This document shows, piece by piece, positions 42,734-51,676 of a stretch of 64,000 nucleotides of DNA. A model generated the notes under the pieces. It was given only the letters and a program-made list of their open reading frames with translations. It was not told the origin of the DNA and did not search any database. The DNA lies in assembly GCF_019056515.1 (NCBI RefSeq), contig NZ_CP064873.1, positions 1,426,001 to 1,490,000 of the forward strand, given 5' to 3'. The DNA is from Microbacterium paraoxydans (lineage in GTDB: Bacteria; Actinomycetota; Actinomycetes; Actinomycetales; Microbacteriaceae). The position numbers were made by a program, and so were the translations under genes. The stretch's first letter is position 1, and the number at the start of each line of letters is the position of its first letter.

Positions 42734-43336
42734 GTGACGCACTACATATATCTGGTCAGACACGGTGAACATCAGGATGCCGAGCACGGCCTCGCCGACG
42801 GACCCCTCTCCCCGCGCGGTCAGCGGCAGGCGGAGCTCATCGCGGATCGCCTGTCCGGCCTCCCGCTCGACGCCGTCTGGCATTCGCCGCTCCTCCGCGC
42901 CGCGGAGACGGCGCGAGCGATCGCCGGCCGACTCCCCTCCGTGGATCCGGAGCCCTCCGCTCTGCTCTTCGACTGCGTGCCGACGGGGATGACGGAGGAG
43001 ACGCCGGCCGTGTTCGAGCCCTTCTTCGGCTCCGTGACCGAGGCGGAGATCGAGGCGGGCCGCGCGCAGATGTCCGATGCCGTCAACGAGTTCCTCGTGC
43101 GGAAGACCGGCGACGTGCACGAGGTGCTCATCACCCACAACTTCGTGATCTCGTGGTTCGTGCGCGAGGTGCTCGCCGCACCGGACTGGCGCTGGATGAC
43201 CCTGAACCAGTCGCACTGCGGGTTGACGGTGATCGCGCAGAAGCAGGGACGGCCATGGACCCTGCTCACGCACAACGACACCGGCCATCTTCCGATGGAG
43301 CTGCGGACGGGCATCCCGGACGCGCTGCTGGTCTGA
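42734..43336 (+). CDS. histidine phosphatase family protein
   Basis: A 200-residue phosphoglycerate-mutase-like phosphatase. The catalytic histidine lies in YLVRHGEHQ, with LSPRGQRQAELIADRL and the second histidine in LITHNFVISWFVREV. Substrate not determinable. Start GTG 42734 with no strong Shine-Dalgarno; TAGGGT lies about 55 nt upstream. It stands alone. Confidence 0.88.
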   Translation: MTHYIYLVRHGEHQDAEHGLADGPLSPRGQRQAELIADRLSGLPLDAVWHSPLLRAAETARAIAGRLPSVDPEPSALLFDCVPTGMTEETPAVFEPFFGSVTEAEIEAGRAQMSDAVNEFLVRKTGDVHEVLITHNFVISWFVREVLAAPDWRWMTLNQSHCGLTVIAQKQGRPWTLLTHNDTGHLPMELRTGIPDALLV

Positions 43337-43379
43337 TCGACGCCTCCGCGCGCCGCGACCCCCGGCCGACGCCCGGAAA

Positions 43380-43385
43380 TAGACT
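43380..43385 (+). promoter_or_regulatory. -10 element TAGACT of dapB
   Basis: TAGACT, GGACGC, ATG 43392. The 13 nt CTGGACGCATGAC around the start are identical to those of dapA. Confidence 0.55.
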
Positions 43386-43391
43386 GGACGC

Positions 43392-44132
43392 ATGACCACG
43401 AAGGTAGCCCTCGTCGGCGGGACCGGAAAGCTCGGGACGATCATCGCTGCGGTGATCGAGGAGCTCGAGGGCTTCGAGGTGAGCCGGGTGCTGACGTCGG
43501 CGAGCGACCTGTCGGAGCTCGCGGGCGCCGACCTCGTGATCGATGCCTCAACCCCGCAGGTCAGCATCGACGTGGTGCGCACGGCCGTAGAGCACGGGCT
43601 CAACATCCTCGTGGCCACCTCCGGCTGGTCGGCGGAGCGGATCGCCCTCGTCCGGCCGCTCGTCGAAGCCGCCGACACGGGAGCGGTGTTCATCCCGAAC
43701 TTCTCCCTCGGCTCCGTTCTCGGCTCGGCCCTCGCGGCGGCCGCCGCGCCCTACTTCGGCTCGGTCGAGATCGTCGAGGCACACCGGGAGACGAAGGTGG
43801 ACTCGCCCAGCGGGACAGCCGTCCGCACGGCGGAGCTCATCGCCGCCGCGCGCGCGACGCAGGGTCCGGTGAGTGCGCCGCATGCCGATCAGCGCGCCCG
43901 AGGTCAGCAGGTCGGCAGCGTGCCCATCCACTCGCTCCGCCGCCCCGGGGTGATCGCCAAGCAGGAGGTGATCCTGTCCGGTCCGGGGGAGTCGCTGACC
44001 TTCACGCATGACACCACCGACCCGGGCCTGGCGTATGCGCCGGGGATCCGCCTGGCCGTGCCCTATGCGGCCACCGCCACCGGCGTCGTGGTGGGCCTGG
44101 AGAACATGCTCGACATCGGCATCCGCTCGTGA
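43392..44132 (+). CDS. dapB: 4-hydroxy-tetrahydrodipicolinate reductase
   Basis: Second dedicated step of the diaminopimelate/lysine pathway, supplying peptidoglycan and lysine. The 246-residue protein has an N-terminal NAD(P)-binding GGTGKLGTIIA, the catalytic block VEAHRETKVDSPSGTA with K/S/G/T phosphate and substrate contacts, and SLRRPGVIAKQEVILSGPGE. It starts leaderlessly and overlaps the next gene. dapA and dapF lie elsewhere in this window with the same type of start. Confidence 0.95.
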   Translation: MTTKVALVGGTGKLGTIIAAVIEELEGFEVSRVLTSASDLSELAGADLVIDASTPQVSIDVVRTAVEHGLNILVATSGWSAERIALVRPLVEAADTGAVFIPNFSLGSVLGSALAAAAAPYFGSVEIVEAHRETKVDSPSGTAVRTAELIAAARATQGPVSAPHADQRARGQQVGSVPIHSLRRPGVIAKQEVILSGPGESLTFTHDTTDPGLAYAPGIRLAVPYAATATGVVVGLENMLDIGIRS

Positions 44133-44566
44133 TGTCGCGGATCGGGGTCGGGCTGATGGCCGCGGCCCTCCTGCTCTACCTCGTGGTGGCGGGCTGGCTC
44201 GCCGTCATGTTCCTCGCCGTGGGCACGCCTGTCTCCATCGGGATGGGCATCACGCTCCTCGTGCTCGCACCCGTGGGCGGGTGGGCGCTGGTGCGCGAGA
44301 TGCTCTTCGGGTTCGGTGCCGACCGTCTGGGACGCCTGCTCGACGCCGAGGGCGGTATGCCGCCCGTAGAGACCGAGCTCACGCCCAGCGGACGCATCGC
44401 CCGCAAGGATGCCGACGCGCTCGTCGCGCGCTACACGGCGGAGGCGGACGCGGCGCCCACCGACTGGCGGGCGCGCTACCGTCTCGGCGTTGTGCAGGAC
44501 GCGGCGGGACGCCGTAAGGACGCCAGGGCGAGCATCCGACAGGCGATCAGCCTCTCCCGCGCCTGA
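44132..44566 (+). CDS. membrane-anchored TPR-like small protein, unknown function
   Basis: A 144-residue protein with two N-terminal membrane helices (VGLMAAALLLYLVVAGWLAVMF and VSIGMGITLLVLAPVGGWAL), then a soluble part with a single tetratricopeptide-like helix pair (DWRARYRLGVVQDAAGRRKDARASIRQAISL). It overlaps dapB (TGATG); GTG 44129 is an alternative start. The same dapB partnership occurs in other Microbacteriaceae as far as I recall. No function known. Confidence 0.75.
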   Translation: MSRIGVGLMAAALLLYLVVAGWLAVMFLAVGTPVSIGMGITLLVLAPVGGWALVREMLFGFGADRLGRLLDAEGGMPPVETELTPSGRIARKDADALVARYTAEADAAPTDWRARYRLGVVQDAAGRRKDARASIRQAISLSRA

Positions 44567-44578
44567 CGTCCACGCGGC

Positions 44579-45004
44579 TCAGGCGAGAGTCGCCTCGAGC
44601 GTGATCTCGATGCCCGCGAGAGCCTGGGACACCGGGCAACCGGTCTTCGCCCCCTCGGCGATCTCCTGGAACTTCTCCGCGGTCAGACCTGGCACCGTCG
44701 CGTTGACGTTGAGGTGGCTGCCGGTGATGCCGACGCCCGGCTTGAAGGTGACCGAGGCGCTGGTGTCGACGCGCTCCGGGGGCGTGCCGTTCTCGGCGAG
44801 TGCGTGCGAGAGCGCCATGCTGAAGCAGGAGGCATGGGCCGCGGCGATGAGCTCCTCCGGCGTCGTGGTCGTGTCGCTGCCCTCGCTGCGCGACTTCCAG
44901 TCGATCGGGAACGTCCCCAGATGCGAGGAGGAGAAGGCGACCGTGCCGGAACCCTCCGTGAGCGATCCGGTCCAGGTGGCGGCGGCTTCACTGGTGACGG
45001 GCAT
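44579..45004 (-). CDS. OsmC family peroxiredoxin
   Basis: OsmC/Ohr-type thiol peroxidase acting on organic hydroperoxides. The 141-residue product has the two reactive cysteines, Cys60 in AAHASCFSMALSH and Cys123 in AKTGCPVSQAL, and the N-terminal TWTGSLTEGSGTV. Start ATG 45004 with GGAGGAACC as Shine-Dalgarno. TAGGCT at 45054-45059 on the minus strand gives a 40-nt leader containing AGCGACGTCGCT. No regulator is adjacent. Confidence 0.93.
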   Translation of the reverse strand: MPVTSEAAATWTGSLTEGSGTVAFSSSHLGTFPIDWKSRSEGSDTTTTPEELIAAAHASCFSMALSHALAENGTPPERVDTSASVTFKPGVGITGSHLNVNATVPGLTAEKFQEIAEGAKTGCPVSQALAGIEITLEATLA

Positions 45005-45088
45005 GGTTCCTCCGGTTCTGACGCCACCGGGGGAGCGACGTCGCTTGCTCGTCAGCCTACCGAGCGACCGGGCCTTCGGGAACCGGCG

Positions 45089-45661
45089 TCAGGCGGCGCG
45101 GCGCGGTCGGCCGGTGAGCCCGACGCGCTGCAGCAGGAGGTAGAGCTGGCACCCGAGGCACAGTCCGAACACGGCGTTGAGGAAGGCGGCGAGGAACGCG
45201 GCGGCGGTGGCGATCGGAAGGGCCCACGGCACCCCGGCGAGGTGGAGCAGGAGGCCGAGTCCCACGACGACGAGACCCACGCCCTGGGCGAACCGCGGGG
45301 GACGGGGATCCTCCAGCTCGGCGGGCGGCGCGAGGCGCGGACGGACGAGGCGGCGGTAGAGGACGCCCCACGGTGCGGTGGCGGGAGAGACGACGCCCCA
45401 GAGGAACAGGAGCGCGATCAGTGTGGCGAGGAGGAAGCCCGGGTCGAGGACACGCGCGACCGGCCCCGCGGCGGAGACCGCCCACCCGCCTCCTCCGATG
45501 AACGCGAACTCCGACGACGCCGTGAGCGCGAACCAGCCATCGGTGGTCCGCGCGGTGGAGATCCCGATGAGGGCCAGGAACGTCGCGACGGCGAGCAGGA
45601 GTGCGGTGATCCCGGCGGCGAAGCGGGGCCCGCGCGGATCGATTCCGGGGGGAGGCGTCAT
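45089..45661 (-). CDS. DUF4395 membrane protein
   Basis: A 190-residue membrane protein with about four helices and the family hallmark GLCLGCQLYLLLQ near the end, where a pair of cysteines probably sits at the membrane face. It is encoded directly after a membrane-anchored thioredoxin, a widespread pairing in actinobacteria (sulfur-transfer or thiol chemistry suspected). ATG 45661 is favoured over ATG 45664 by the GGAG spacing. Function not established. Confidence 0.82.
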   Translation of the reverse strand: MTPPPGIDPRGPRFAAGITALLLAVATFLALIGISTARTTDGWFALTASSEFAFIGGGGWAVSAAGPVARVLDPGFLLATLIALLFLWGVVSPATAPWGVLYRRLVRPRLAPPAELEDPRPPRFAQGVGLVVVGLGLLLHLAGVPWALPIATAAAFLAAFLNAVFGLCLGCQLYLLLQRVGLTGRPRRAA

Positions 45662-45681
45662 CATCTGCTCCAGACGGGGTC

Positions 45682-46095
45682 TCAGACGGCGGCGAGGGCG
45701 TGGGTCAGGCTCTCGCGAGCGGGTATGCCCGCGCACCGGGCCCTGACGCGCCCGGTGGCGTCGAGCACGAAGGTGGTCGGAGTCTGCAGCACACGGTAGC
45801 GCGCCGAGAGATCCGGGCGGTGCGTGAGATCGACCTCGATGTGCGCGAGGCCGGCGTCCTCGGACGCAAAGGAGCCGAGAAGACGACGCACCTGGGGGCA
45901 GCGGGCGCAGGTCTCCGTGCTGAACTGCACGAGCGTCGCCGCGGCCCCCAGCGCCGCGCCCTCCGCATCAGCGGGATCGAACCGCAGGTCGCCGCCGTCG
46001 CGGCGGCGACCCTCTCTCCCGCGGAGCACGAGCCCGACCACGGTGGCGAGCACCAGAAGCGCGGCCAGGGCGGCGAGAGCGAGCGCGGGGGACAT
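45682..46095 (-). CDS. membrane-anchored thioredoxin-like protein
   Basis: A 137-residue thioredoxin-fold protein with one N-terminal membrane helix (residues 3-24), the redox motif C63-ARC66 in VQFSTETCARC, and the cis-proline TPTT. The thioredoxin domain faces out of the membrane. It precedes the DUF4395 gene. The start ATG 46095 has TAGCCT 6 nt upstream (leaderless). Divergent from thyA. Confidence 0.88.
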   Translation of the reverse strand: MSPALALAALAALLVLATVVGLVLRGREGRRRDGGDLRFDPADAEGAALGAAATLVQFSTETCARCPQVRRLLGSFASEDAGLAHIEVDLTHRPDLSARYRVLQTPTTFVLDATGRVRARCAGIPARESLTHALAAV

Positions 46096-46101
46096 CCTTC
46101 G

Positions 46102-46107
46102 AGGCTA
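46102..46107 (-). promoter_or_regulatory. -10 element TAGCCT of the thioredoxin/DUF4395 operon
   Basis: TAGCCT, CGAAGG, ATG 46095 on the minus strand. Confidence 0.5.
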
Positions 46108-46142
46108 GAGCCGTGACCGCAGAAGCGTCGCGATGTTTCGGT

Positions 46143-46167
46143 CCGTGACGTGCGGATCGCGTCACGG
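46143..46167 (+). promoter_or_regulatory. inverted repeat between thioredoxin and thyA genes
   Basis: Perfect 8-bp arms CCGTGACG (46143-46150) and CGTCACGG (46160-46167), 9-nt spacer, between the two divergent promoters. Could be an operator or a short hairpin; undecided. Confidence 0.35.
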
Positions 46168-46195
46168 CCACCGCCTCCGCCGGGAGCGGGGCGGG

Positions 46196-46201
46196 TATCC
46201 T
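46196..46201 (+). promoter_or_regulatory. -10 element TATCCT of thyA
   Basis: TATCCT, GACAACC, ATG 46209: 7-nt leaderless spacing. Confidence 0.5.
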
Positions 46202-46208
46202 GACAACC

Positions 46209-47018
46209 ATGAGCGCCGCTGTCCCGACTCCGTACGAAGACCTGCTCCGCGACGTGCTCGAGACGGGCACGCACAAGAGCGATCGCACCGGGACCGGGAC
46301 CACGAGCGTGTTCGGGCGGCAGATCCGCTTCGATCTCGCGGAGGGCTTCCCCCTCATCACCACGAAGCGCGTGCACTTCAAGTCCATCGCGTACGAGCTG
46401 CTGTGGTTCCTGCGCGGCGACTCCAACGTCCGCTGGCTGCAGGAGAACGGGGTCTCTATCTGGGACGAGTGGGCGGATGCAGACGGCGATCTCGGCCCGG
46501 TGTACGGCGTCCAGTGGCGGTCCTGGCCGACTCCCGACGGCGGCAGCATCGATCAGCTGACCGAGGTCATCGAGCAGATCCGGCGCACACCCGACTCGCG
46601 GCGCCTGCTCGTCTCCGCCTGGAATCCCGCTGACATCCCGGACATGGCCCTCGCACCGTGCCACGCACTGTTCCAGTTCTACGTCGCCGACGGAAAGCTC
46701 TCCTGCCAGCTCTACCAGCGCAGCGCCGACATGTTCCTCGGCGTCCCCTTCAACATCGCCTCCTACGCGCTGCTGACGATGATGATCGCGCAGCAGGTGG
46801 GGCTGGAGCCCGGCGACTTCGTGTGGACCGGCGGGGACTGCCACGTCTACGACAACCACGTCGAGCAGGTGCGCGAGCAGCTCACGCGAGAGGCCTTCCC
46901 GTACCCGACGCTGCGCTTCGCGCGGAAGCCGGAGTCGATCCTCGACTACCGGTTCGAGGACTTCGTCCTCGAGGACTACCAGCACCACGCACCGATCAGG
47001 GCGGCGGTGGCGGTATGA
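46209..47018 (+). CDS. thyA: thymidylate synthase ThyA
   Basis: Converts dUMP to dTMP with methylene-tetrahydrofolate. The 269-residue protein has the dUMP-binding and catalytic-cysteine block [16 protein letters not shown], the [20 protein letters not shown] motif, and [12 protein letters not shown]. It overlaps folA by 4 nt, which regenerates the folate it consumes. Leaderless start at ATG 46209. Confidence 0.97.
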   Translation: MSAAVPTPYEDLLRDVLETGTHKSDRTGTGTTSVFGRQIRFDLAEGFPLITTKRVHFKSIAYELLWFLRGDSNVRWLQENGVSIWDEWADADGDLGPVYGVQWRSWPTPDGGSIDQLTEVIEQIRRTPDSRRLLVSAWNPADIPDMALAPCHALFQFYVADGKLSCQLYQRSADMFLGVPFNIASYALLTMMIAQQVGLEPGDFVWTGGDCHVYDNHVEQVREQLTREAFPYPTLRFARKPESILDYRFEDFVLEDYQHHAPIRAAVAV

Positions 47019-47491
47019 CCTGGGTGGGGCTCATCTGGGCCGAGGCCGCCGGAGGCGTGATCGGCGCCGAGGGCGGCATGCCCTGGTACGTGGCGGAGGA
47101 TCTGGCGCACTTCAAGGAGACCACGCAGGGCGCTCCGGTCGTCATGGGACGCAAGACCTGGGACTCGCTGCCCGAGCGATTCCGCCCCCTGCCCGGTCGC
47201 GACAACATCGTCGTGACTCGCCAGCAGGACTGGACGGCGGAGGGCGCCCGCCGTGCGTCCACGGTGTCCGAGGCCGTACGCGGCCAGGAGAAGGTGTGGA
47301 TCATCGGCGGTGCGGAGATCTTCCGTCAGGTGATCGCCGACGCCGACCGGCTCGAGGTCACCGAGCTCGACCTCACGGTCGACGGCGACACGTTCGCTCC
47401 GCCCAAGACCGGGTGGCGAGTGGTGGACGAGGGGGACTGGCAGACGTCCCGCACCGGCGTCCGGTATCGCTTCCTGAGGTACGAGCGCTGA
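47015..47491 (+). CDS. folA: dihydrofolate reductase
   Basis: Reduces dihydrofolate to tetrahydrofolate, recycling the ThyA by-product. The 158-residue protein has [17 protein letters not shown], the substrate aspartate helix [38 protein letters not shown] and [10 protein letters not shown]. It overlaps thyA (ATGA) and its stop overlaps the start of an SDR gene, forming a three-gene unit. Confidence 0.96.
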   Translation: MTWVGLIWAEAAGGVIGAEGGMPWYVAEDLAHFKETTQGAPVVMGRKTWDSLPERFRPLPGRDNIVVTRQQDWTAEGARRASTVSEAVRGQEKVWIIGGAEIFRQVIADADRLEVTELDLTVDGDTFAPPKTGWRVVDEGDWQTSRTGVRYRFLRYER

Positions 47492-48252
47492 TGCCCACCG
47501 CACTGATCACCGGAGCCAGCGCGGGGCTGGGCGCGGAGTTCGCCCGTCAGCTGGCACGTCGACGCGCCGACCTCGTGCTCGTGGCCCGTTCGGAGGAGTC
47601 GCTCTCGGCTCTCGCGGGGGAGTTGCGCGGCGAGTGGGGAGTGGCTGTCGAGGTGCTCCCGGCCGATCTGTCCGAGGAGGTCGGCGTCGAGCTCGTCGCG
47701 GCTCGGCTCCGTGATCGGGACGATCCGATCGACCTGCTCGTGAACAACGCCGGTTTCGGATTGCCGCTGCAGTTCGCCGACAACGACATCGAGGACGAGG
47801 TGCGGCATCTGCGTGTGCACGTCGAGGCCTCCATGCGCCTGATGCACGCGGCCCTGCAGACCATGCGGGGGCGGGGCGGTCGGATCATCAACGTCGCCTC
47901 GGTGGCCGGTTTCATCTCACGGTCGACGTACTCCGCCTGCAAGGCCTGGCTCATCGACTTCAGCCGGTGGGCGAACACCGCCTACGGCCCGGACGGCGTG
48001 AGCGTCACGGCACTCTGTCCCGGTTTCACGCACACGTCCTTCCACGAGCGGATGGGTCTCGCGGTCGGCGAGGAGGGCGTGCCGACCTTCCTGTGGCTCG
48101 ATGCCCGAGACGTCGTGCGCGAGGGGCTCCGCGACGCGGCGCGGGGCAAGGCCGTGTCGATCCCCTCCGTGCGTTACAAGGCCGTCGTGGCCGCGACGAA
48201 GGTGCTGCCTCGGTCCCTCATCGCGGCGGTCGCCCGTCGGGGTCGGGTCTGA
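47491..48252 (+). CDS. short-chain dehydrogenase/reductase
   Basis: A 253-residue SDR. Cofactor motif TGASAGLGAEFARQLA, NNAG (LVNNAGFG), catalytic Ser/Tyr/Lys in VASVAGFISRSTYSACKAW. It joins thyA-folA by a TGATG overlap. The substrate is not known; the coupling to folA suggests only co-expression. Ends 7 nt before the convergent NUDIX gene. Confidence 0.88.
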   Translation: MPTALITGASAGLGAEFARQLARRRADLVLVARSEESLSALAGELRGEWGVAVEVLPADLSEEVGVELVAARLRDRDDPIDLLVNNAGFGLPLQFADNDIEDEVRHLRVHVEASMRLMHAALQTMRGRGGRIINVASVAGFISRSTYSACKAWLIDFSRWANTAYGPDGVSVTALCPGFTHTSFHERMGLAVGEEGVPTFLWLDARDVVREGLRDAARGKAVSIPSVRYKAVVAATKVLPRSLIAAVARRGRV

Positions 48253-48259
48253 CCCGCCG

Positions 48260-48799
48260 TCAGCGGAACCTCCCGAGACGGATCCCGGCGAGGGCGATGG
48301 CGGCGATCGTCTCGCCGTCCGTGATGCGGCCGTCGGCGATCATCCGCAGGACCTCGCTGAACGCCACCCACTCCACGGTGTCGATGCCCTCTTCCGCGCG
48401 GCTGTCGACCGCATCGTCGACGCGCTCGATCTCCCGGGCCAGGAAGACGTGCTCCGTGGCCTCCGCGACGCCGTCGAGCGCGTGCGTCGTACCCAGATGC
48501 TCCCACCGGAGCGCCCGGTACCCGGACTCCTCGAGGAGCTCGCGTTCCGCGGCGGCACGCGGGTCCTCGCCGTCAGTGCCGCCGGCGGGCACCTCGACGG
48601 ACGGGCCGATCGTGTAGCGATCGACGGTGACCAGGCAGACCCGGTCGTCGGCGTCCATCGCGACGATGAACACCGCCGGGTTCCGCACCGTCATGACGCC
48701 GTAGACGCCCCGGCCACCCGGTCCGGTGACGTCGTCCTCGCGGACGCGGATCCAGGCGTTCTCGTAGGTCGTGCGTGAGGCGTGCGTGATCCAACCCAT
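48260..48799 (-). CDS. NUDIX hydrolase
   Basis: A 179-residue NUDIX protein, probably an ADP-ribose or nucleoside diphosphate sugar pyrophosphatase. The Nudix box reads GGTDGEDPRAAAERELLEES with the REL-EE metal ligands; IERVDDAVDSRAEEGIDTVEWV follows. The start ATG 48799 has TAGGCT 6 nt upstream. Specificity not assignable. Confidence 0.88.
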   Translation of the reverse strand: MGWITHASRTTYENAWIRVREDDVTGPGGRGVYGVMTVRNPAVFIVAMDADDRVCLVTVDRYTIGPSVEVPAGGTDGEDPRAAAERELLEESGYRALRWEHLGTTHALDGVAEATEHVFLAREIERVDDAVDSRAEEGIDTVEWVAFSEVLRMIADGRITDGETIAAIALAGIRLGRFR

Positions 48800-48805
48800 G
48801 GTGCG

Positions 48806-48811
48806 AGCCTA
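48806..48811 (-). promoter_or_regulatory. -10 element TAGGCT of the NUDIX gene
   Basis: TAGGCT, CGCACC, ATG 48799 on the minus strand. Confidence 0.5.
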
Positions 48812-48865
48812 CGGCCGACAGGGGAGGAGGACCGGACACGTCCGCGACAGCGGCATCCGACCCGA

Positions 48866-48871
48866 TACGCT
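48866..48871 (+). promoter_or_regulatory. -10 element TACGCT of dapA
   Basis: TACGCT, GGACGC, ATG 48878; shares CTGGACGCATGAC with the dapB start. Confidence 0.55.
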
Positions 48872-48877
48872 GGACGC

Positions 48878-49855
48878 ATGACGCACTCGGGCAACCCCTT
48901 CGGACAGGTTCTCGTCGCGCTCGTCACTCCGATGACGGCCGACGGCGAAGTCGACTGGCCCGCCGTCGAGAAGCACATCGATGACGTGATCACCGCAGGC
49001 GCGGACGGCATCGTCGTGACGGGAACGACCGGCGAGACCTCGACCCTGACGGACCCGGAGAAGCTCAAGCTCGTCGAGGTCGGCAAGTCCGTCTCGGCGG
49101 GACGCGCGAAGATCATCACGGGTGGCGGATCGAACGAGACCGCGCACGCCATCGAGCTGTACAAGGCCAGCGAGAAGGCCGGTGCCGACGGCATCATGAT
49201 CGTTACGCCGTACTACAACAAGCCGACGCAGGCGGGCATCCTCACGCACTTCCGGCTCGTCGCCGATGCGACCGACCTGCCGGTCATCCTGTACGACATC
49301 CCCGGGCGGACCGGTGTCCCGATCAAGTACGAGACGATCCTCCGGCTCGCCAAGCACCCGAACATCCTCGCGGTGAAGGACGCCAAGGGCGACTTCTCCG
49401 AGGTGAGCCGTGTGCTCAACCAGACCGACCTCATGTACTTCTCCGGTGACGACGCGAACGTGCTGCCGCACCTGTCGATCGGGGCGACCGGCCTCATCGG
49501 CGTGACGGCGAACGTCGCCGCCGCTCCGTACCGGACCATCATCGATGCGGTGAACCGGGGCGACCTCGCCACCGCGACCGCCGAGCACAAGCGGCTGGAA
49601 CCGCTGGTCCGGGCCGTCATGACGCACGTCCCCGGCACGGTCGCCGCGAAGTACATCCTGCACGGGCTGGGCCGCATCTCCAGTCCGCGTGTCCGCCTTC
49701 CCCTCGTCGGCCCGGAGGAGTGGGAGGCCGCCCTCATCGAGGACGAGCTCGATCTCGTCAGCGGCGTGCCGGGGGCGGACTTCTCGAACTTCCGGCCCGA
49801 CCGCAACGCGGCCGCGGGCGGCGCCCTGCCGAAGGTGCACGGCACGACGCGCTGA
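48878..49855 (+). CDS. dapA: 4-hydroxy-tetrahydrodipicolinate synthase
   Basis: First dedicated enzyme of DAP/lysine synthesis: condensation of pyruvate with aspartate semialdehyde. The 325-residue barrel has GTTGETSTLTDPEK, the catalytic tyrosine in VILYDIPGRTG and the Schiff-base lysine in ILAVKDAKGD. Start ATG 48878, leaderless. RNase J follows after a 53-nt gap with its own Shine-Dalgarno, the common dapA-rnj pairing. Confidence 0.96.
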   Translation: MTHSGNPFGQVLVALVTPMTADGEVDWPAVEKHIDDVITAGADGIVVTGTTGETSTLTDPEKLKLVEVGKSVSAGRAKIITGGGSNETAHAIELYKASEKAGADGIMIVTPYYNKPTQAGILTHFRLVADATDLPVILYDIPGRTGVPIKYETILRLAKHPNILAVKDAKGDFSEVSRVLNQTDLMYFSGDDANVLPHLSIGATGLIGVTANVAAAPYRTIIDAVNRGDLATATAEHKRLEPLVRAVMTHVPGTVAAKYILHGLGRISSPRVRLPLVGPEEWEAALIEDELDLVSGVPGADFSNFRPDRNAAAGGALPKVHGTTR

Positions 49856-49908
49856 GCCGCGTCACCCTGAACGAACGGACGCGTGGAGTGTCCGACTGAG
49901 GAGACAGC

Positions 49909-51585
49909 ATGTCCATTCCCCTGGCCGAACCGTCCGCTCTCGACGAAGGGACGCTCCGGGTCATCCCGATCGGCGGCCTGGGGGAGATCGGTCGCAACAT
50001 GACCGTGTTCGAGTACGCGGGCAAGATCCTCATCGTGGACTGCGGGGTGCTCTTCCCGGAGGAGCACCAGCCCGGCGTCGACCTCATCCTCCCCGACTTC
50101 GAGCCGATCCGTGACCGTCTCGACGACATCGTGGGCGTGGTGCTGACGCACGGGCACGAGGACCACATCGGGGCGGTTCCGTACCTGCTGCGGCTGAAGA
50201 GCGACATCCCGCTGATCGGCTCCGGACTCACGCTCGCCCTCGTCGAGGCGAAGCTGAAGGAGCACCGCATCAAGGCCTTCACCCTGACCGTGAAGGAAGG
50301 CCAGCACGAGAAGGTCGGGCCGTTCGACCTCGAGTTCGTCGCGGTGAACCACTCCATTCCGGACGCGCTGGCCGTCGCGATCCGCACCCCCGCGGGCATG
50401 GCCCTCGCCACCGGCGACTTCAAGATGGACCAGCTGCCCCTGGACGGCCGCATCACCGATCTGCGCGCGTTCTCGCGCCTGGGGGAGGAGGGCGTCGACC
50501 TCTTCCTCGTCGACTCCACCAACGCCGACGTCCCCGGCTTCACGCCCACGGAGCGCTCCATCGGCCCGGTCCTCGACCAGGTCATCGGCAAGGCTCCGCG
50601 CCGCGTGATCGTCGCGAGCTTCTCCAGCCACGTGCACCGCGTGCAGCAGGTGATCGACGCCGCGCACGCGCACGGGCGTCGGGTCGCGTTCCTCGGCCGC
50701 AGCATGGTCCGCAACATGACGATCGCGGAGCAGCTCGGCTACCTCAAGGTGCCGGCGGGCGTCCTGATCGACTTCAAGAAGGCACGCGACCTCCCGGACG
50801 AGCAGATCGTCTACATGTCGACCGGTTCGCAGGGCGAGCCGATGGCCGTGCTGAGCCGCATGGCCAACATGGACCACGCCATCGAGGTGAGCGAGGGCGA
50901 CACCGTGATCCTGGCGTCGAGCCTCATCCCGGGCAACGAGAACGCCGTCTACCGCGTCATCGACGGGCTCACGAAGCTGGGCGCGAACGTCGTGCACAAG
51001 GCCAACGCGCGGGTGCACGTGTCGGGGCACGCCGCGGCCGGCGAGCTGCTCTACTGCTACAACATCCTCAAGCCGAAGAACGTCCTCCCTGTCCACGGGG
51101 AGTACCGGCACCTGATCGCCAACGCCAAGCTCGCCCAGGACACCGGGATCCCCGAGCAGAACACGATCATCGCCTCCAACGGCACCGTCATCGACCTGAA
51201 AGACGGCGTCGCCCGGGTGGCCGGGCAGCTCGACCTCGGGTTCGTCTACGTCGACGGCTCGACCGTCGGCGAGATCACCGATGCCGATCTCAAGGACCGC
51301 CGCATCCTCGGCGAGGAGGGGTTCATCTCGGTCATCGTCGTCGTGGATGCCGCGACCGGGCGCATCATCTCGGGGCCGGAGATCCACGCGCGCGGCGTCG
51401 CCGAGGACGACGCCGTGTTCGACGACGTCGCTCCGAAGATCGTCGCCGCGCTGAAGGAGGCGTCCGGCAACGGTGTGCGCGACACGCACGCGCTGTCGCA
51501 GGTCGTCCGTCGGACGATCGGCCGCTGGGTGAACCAGAAGCTGCGTCGGCGCCCGATGATCGTCCCTCTCGTCATCGAGGCCTGA
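49909..51585 (+). CDS. rnj: ribonuclease J
   Basis: Metallo-beta-lactamase/beta-CASP ribonuclease with endo- and 5'-3' exonuclease activity, central to mRNA decay and rRNA maturation. The 558-residue protein has HGHEDHIGAV (metal site), ATGDFKMDQLPLDGR, VDSTNADVPGFTPTE, STGSQGEPMAVLSRMA and VHVSGHAAAGEL (the beta-CASP part). It starts at ATG 49909 with GAGGAG. It shares the transcription unit with dapA. Confidence 0.96.
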   Translation: MSIPLAEPSALDEGTLRVIPIGGLGEIGRNMTVFEYAGKILIVDCGVLFPEEHQPGVDLILPDFEPIRDRLDDIVGVVLTHGHEDHIGAVPYLLRLKSDIPLIGSGLTLALVEAKLKEHRIKAFTLTVKEGQHEKVGPFDLEFVAVNHSIPDALAVAIRTPAGMALATGDFKMDQLPLDGRITDLRAFSRLGEEGVDLFLVDSTNADVPGFTPTERSIGPVLDQVIGKAPRRVIVASFSSHVHRVQQVIDAAHAHGRRVAFLGRSMVRNMTIAEQLGYLKVPAGVLIDFKKARDLPDEQIVYMSTGSQGEPMAVLSRMANMDHAIEVSEGDTVILASSLIPGNENAVYRVIDGLTKLGANVVHKANARVHVSGHAAAGELLYCYNILKPKNVLPVHGEYRHLIANAKLAQDTGIPEQNTIIASNGTVIDLKDGVARVAGQLDLGFVYVDGSTVGEITDADLKDRRILGEEGFISVIVVVDAATGRIISGPEIHARGVAEDDAVFDDVAPKIVAALKEASGNGVRDTHALSQVVRRTIGRWVNQKLRRRPMIVPLVIEA

Positions 51586-51664
51586 CCCTCCGATCACGGC
51601 GTGCCGTCGCGCGCCGTGATCGTCGAGTTCCGCGTGGTGACGCGGAGATGTCGGTCGCGGGTCG

Positions 51665-51670
51665 TACCGT
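51665..51670 (+). promoter_or_regulatory. -10 element TACCGT of ftsK
   Basis: TACCGT, GGAGGC, ATG 51677: leaderless spacing of 6 nt. Confidence 0.5.
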
Positions 51671-51676
51671 GGAGGC

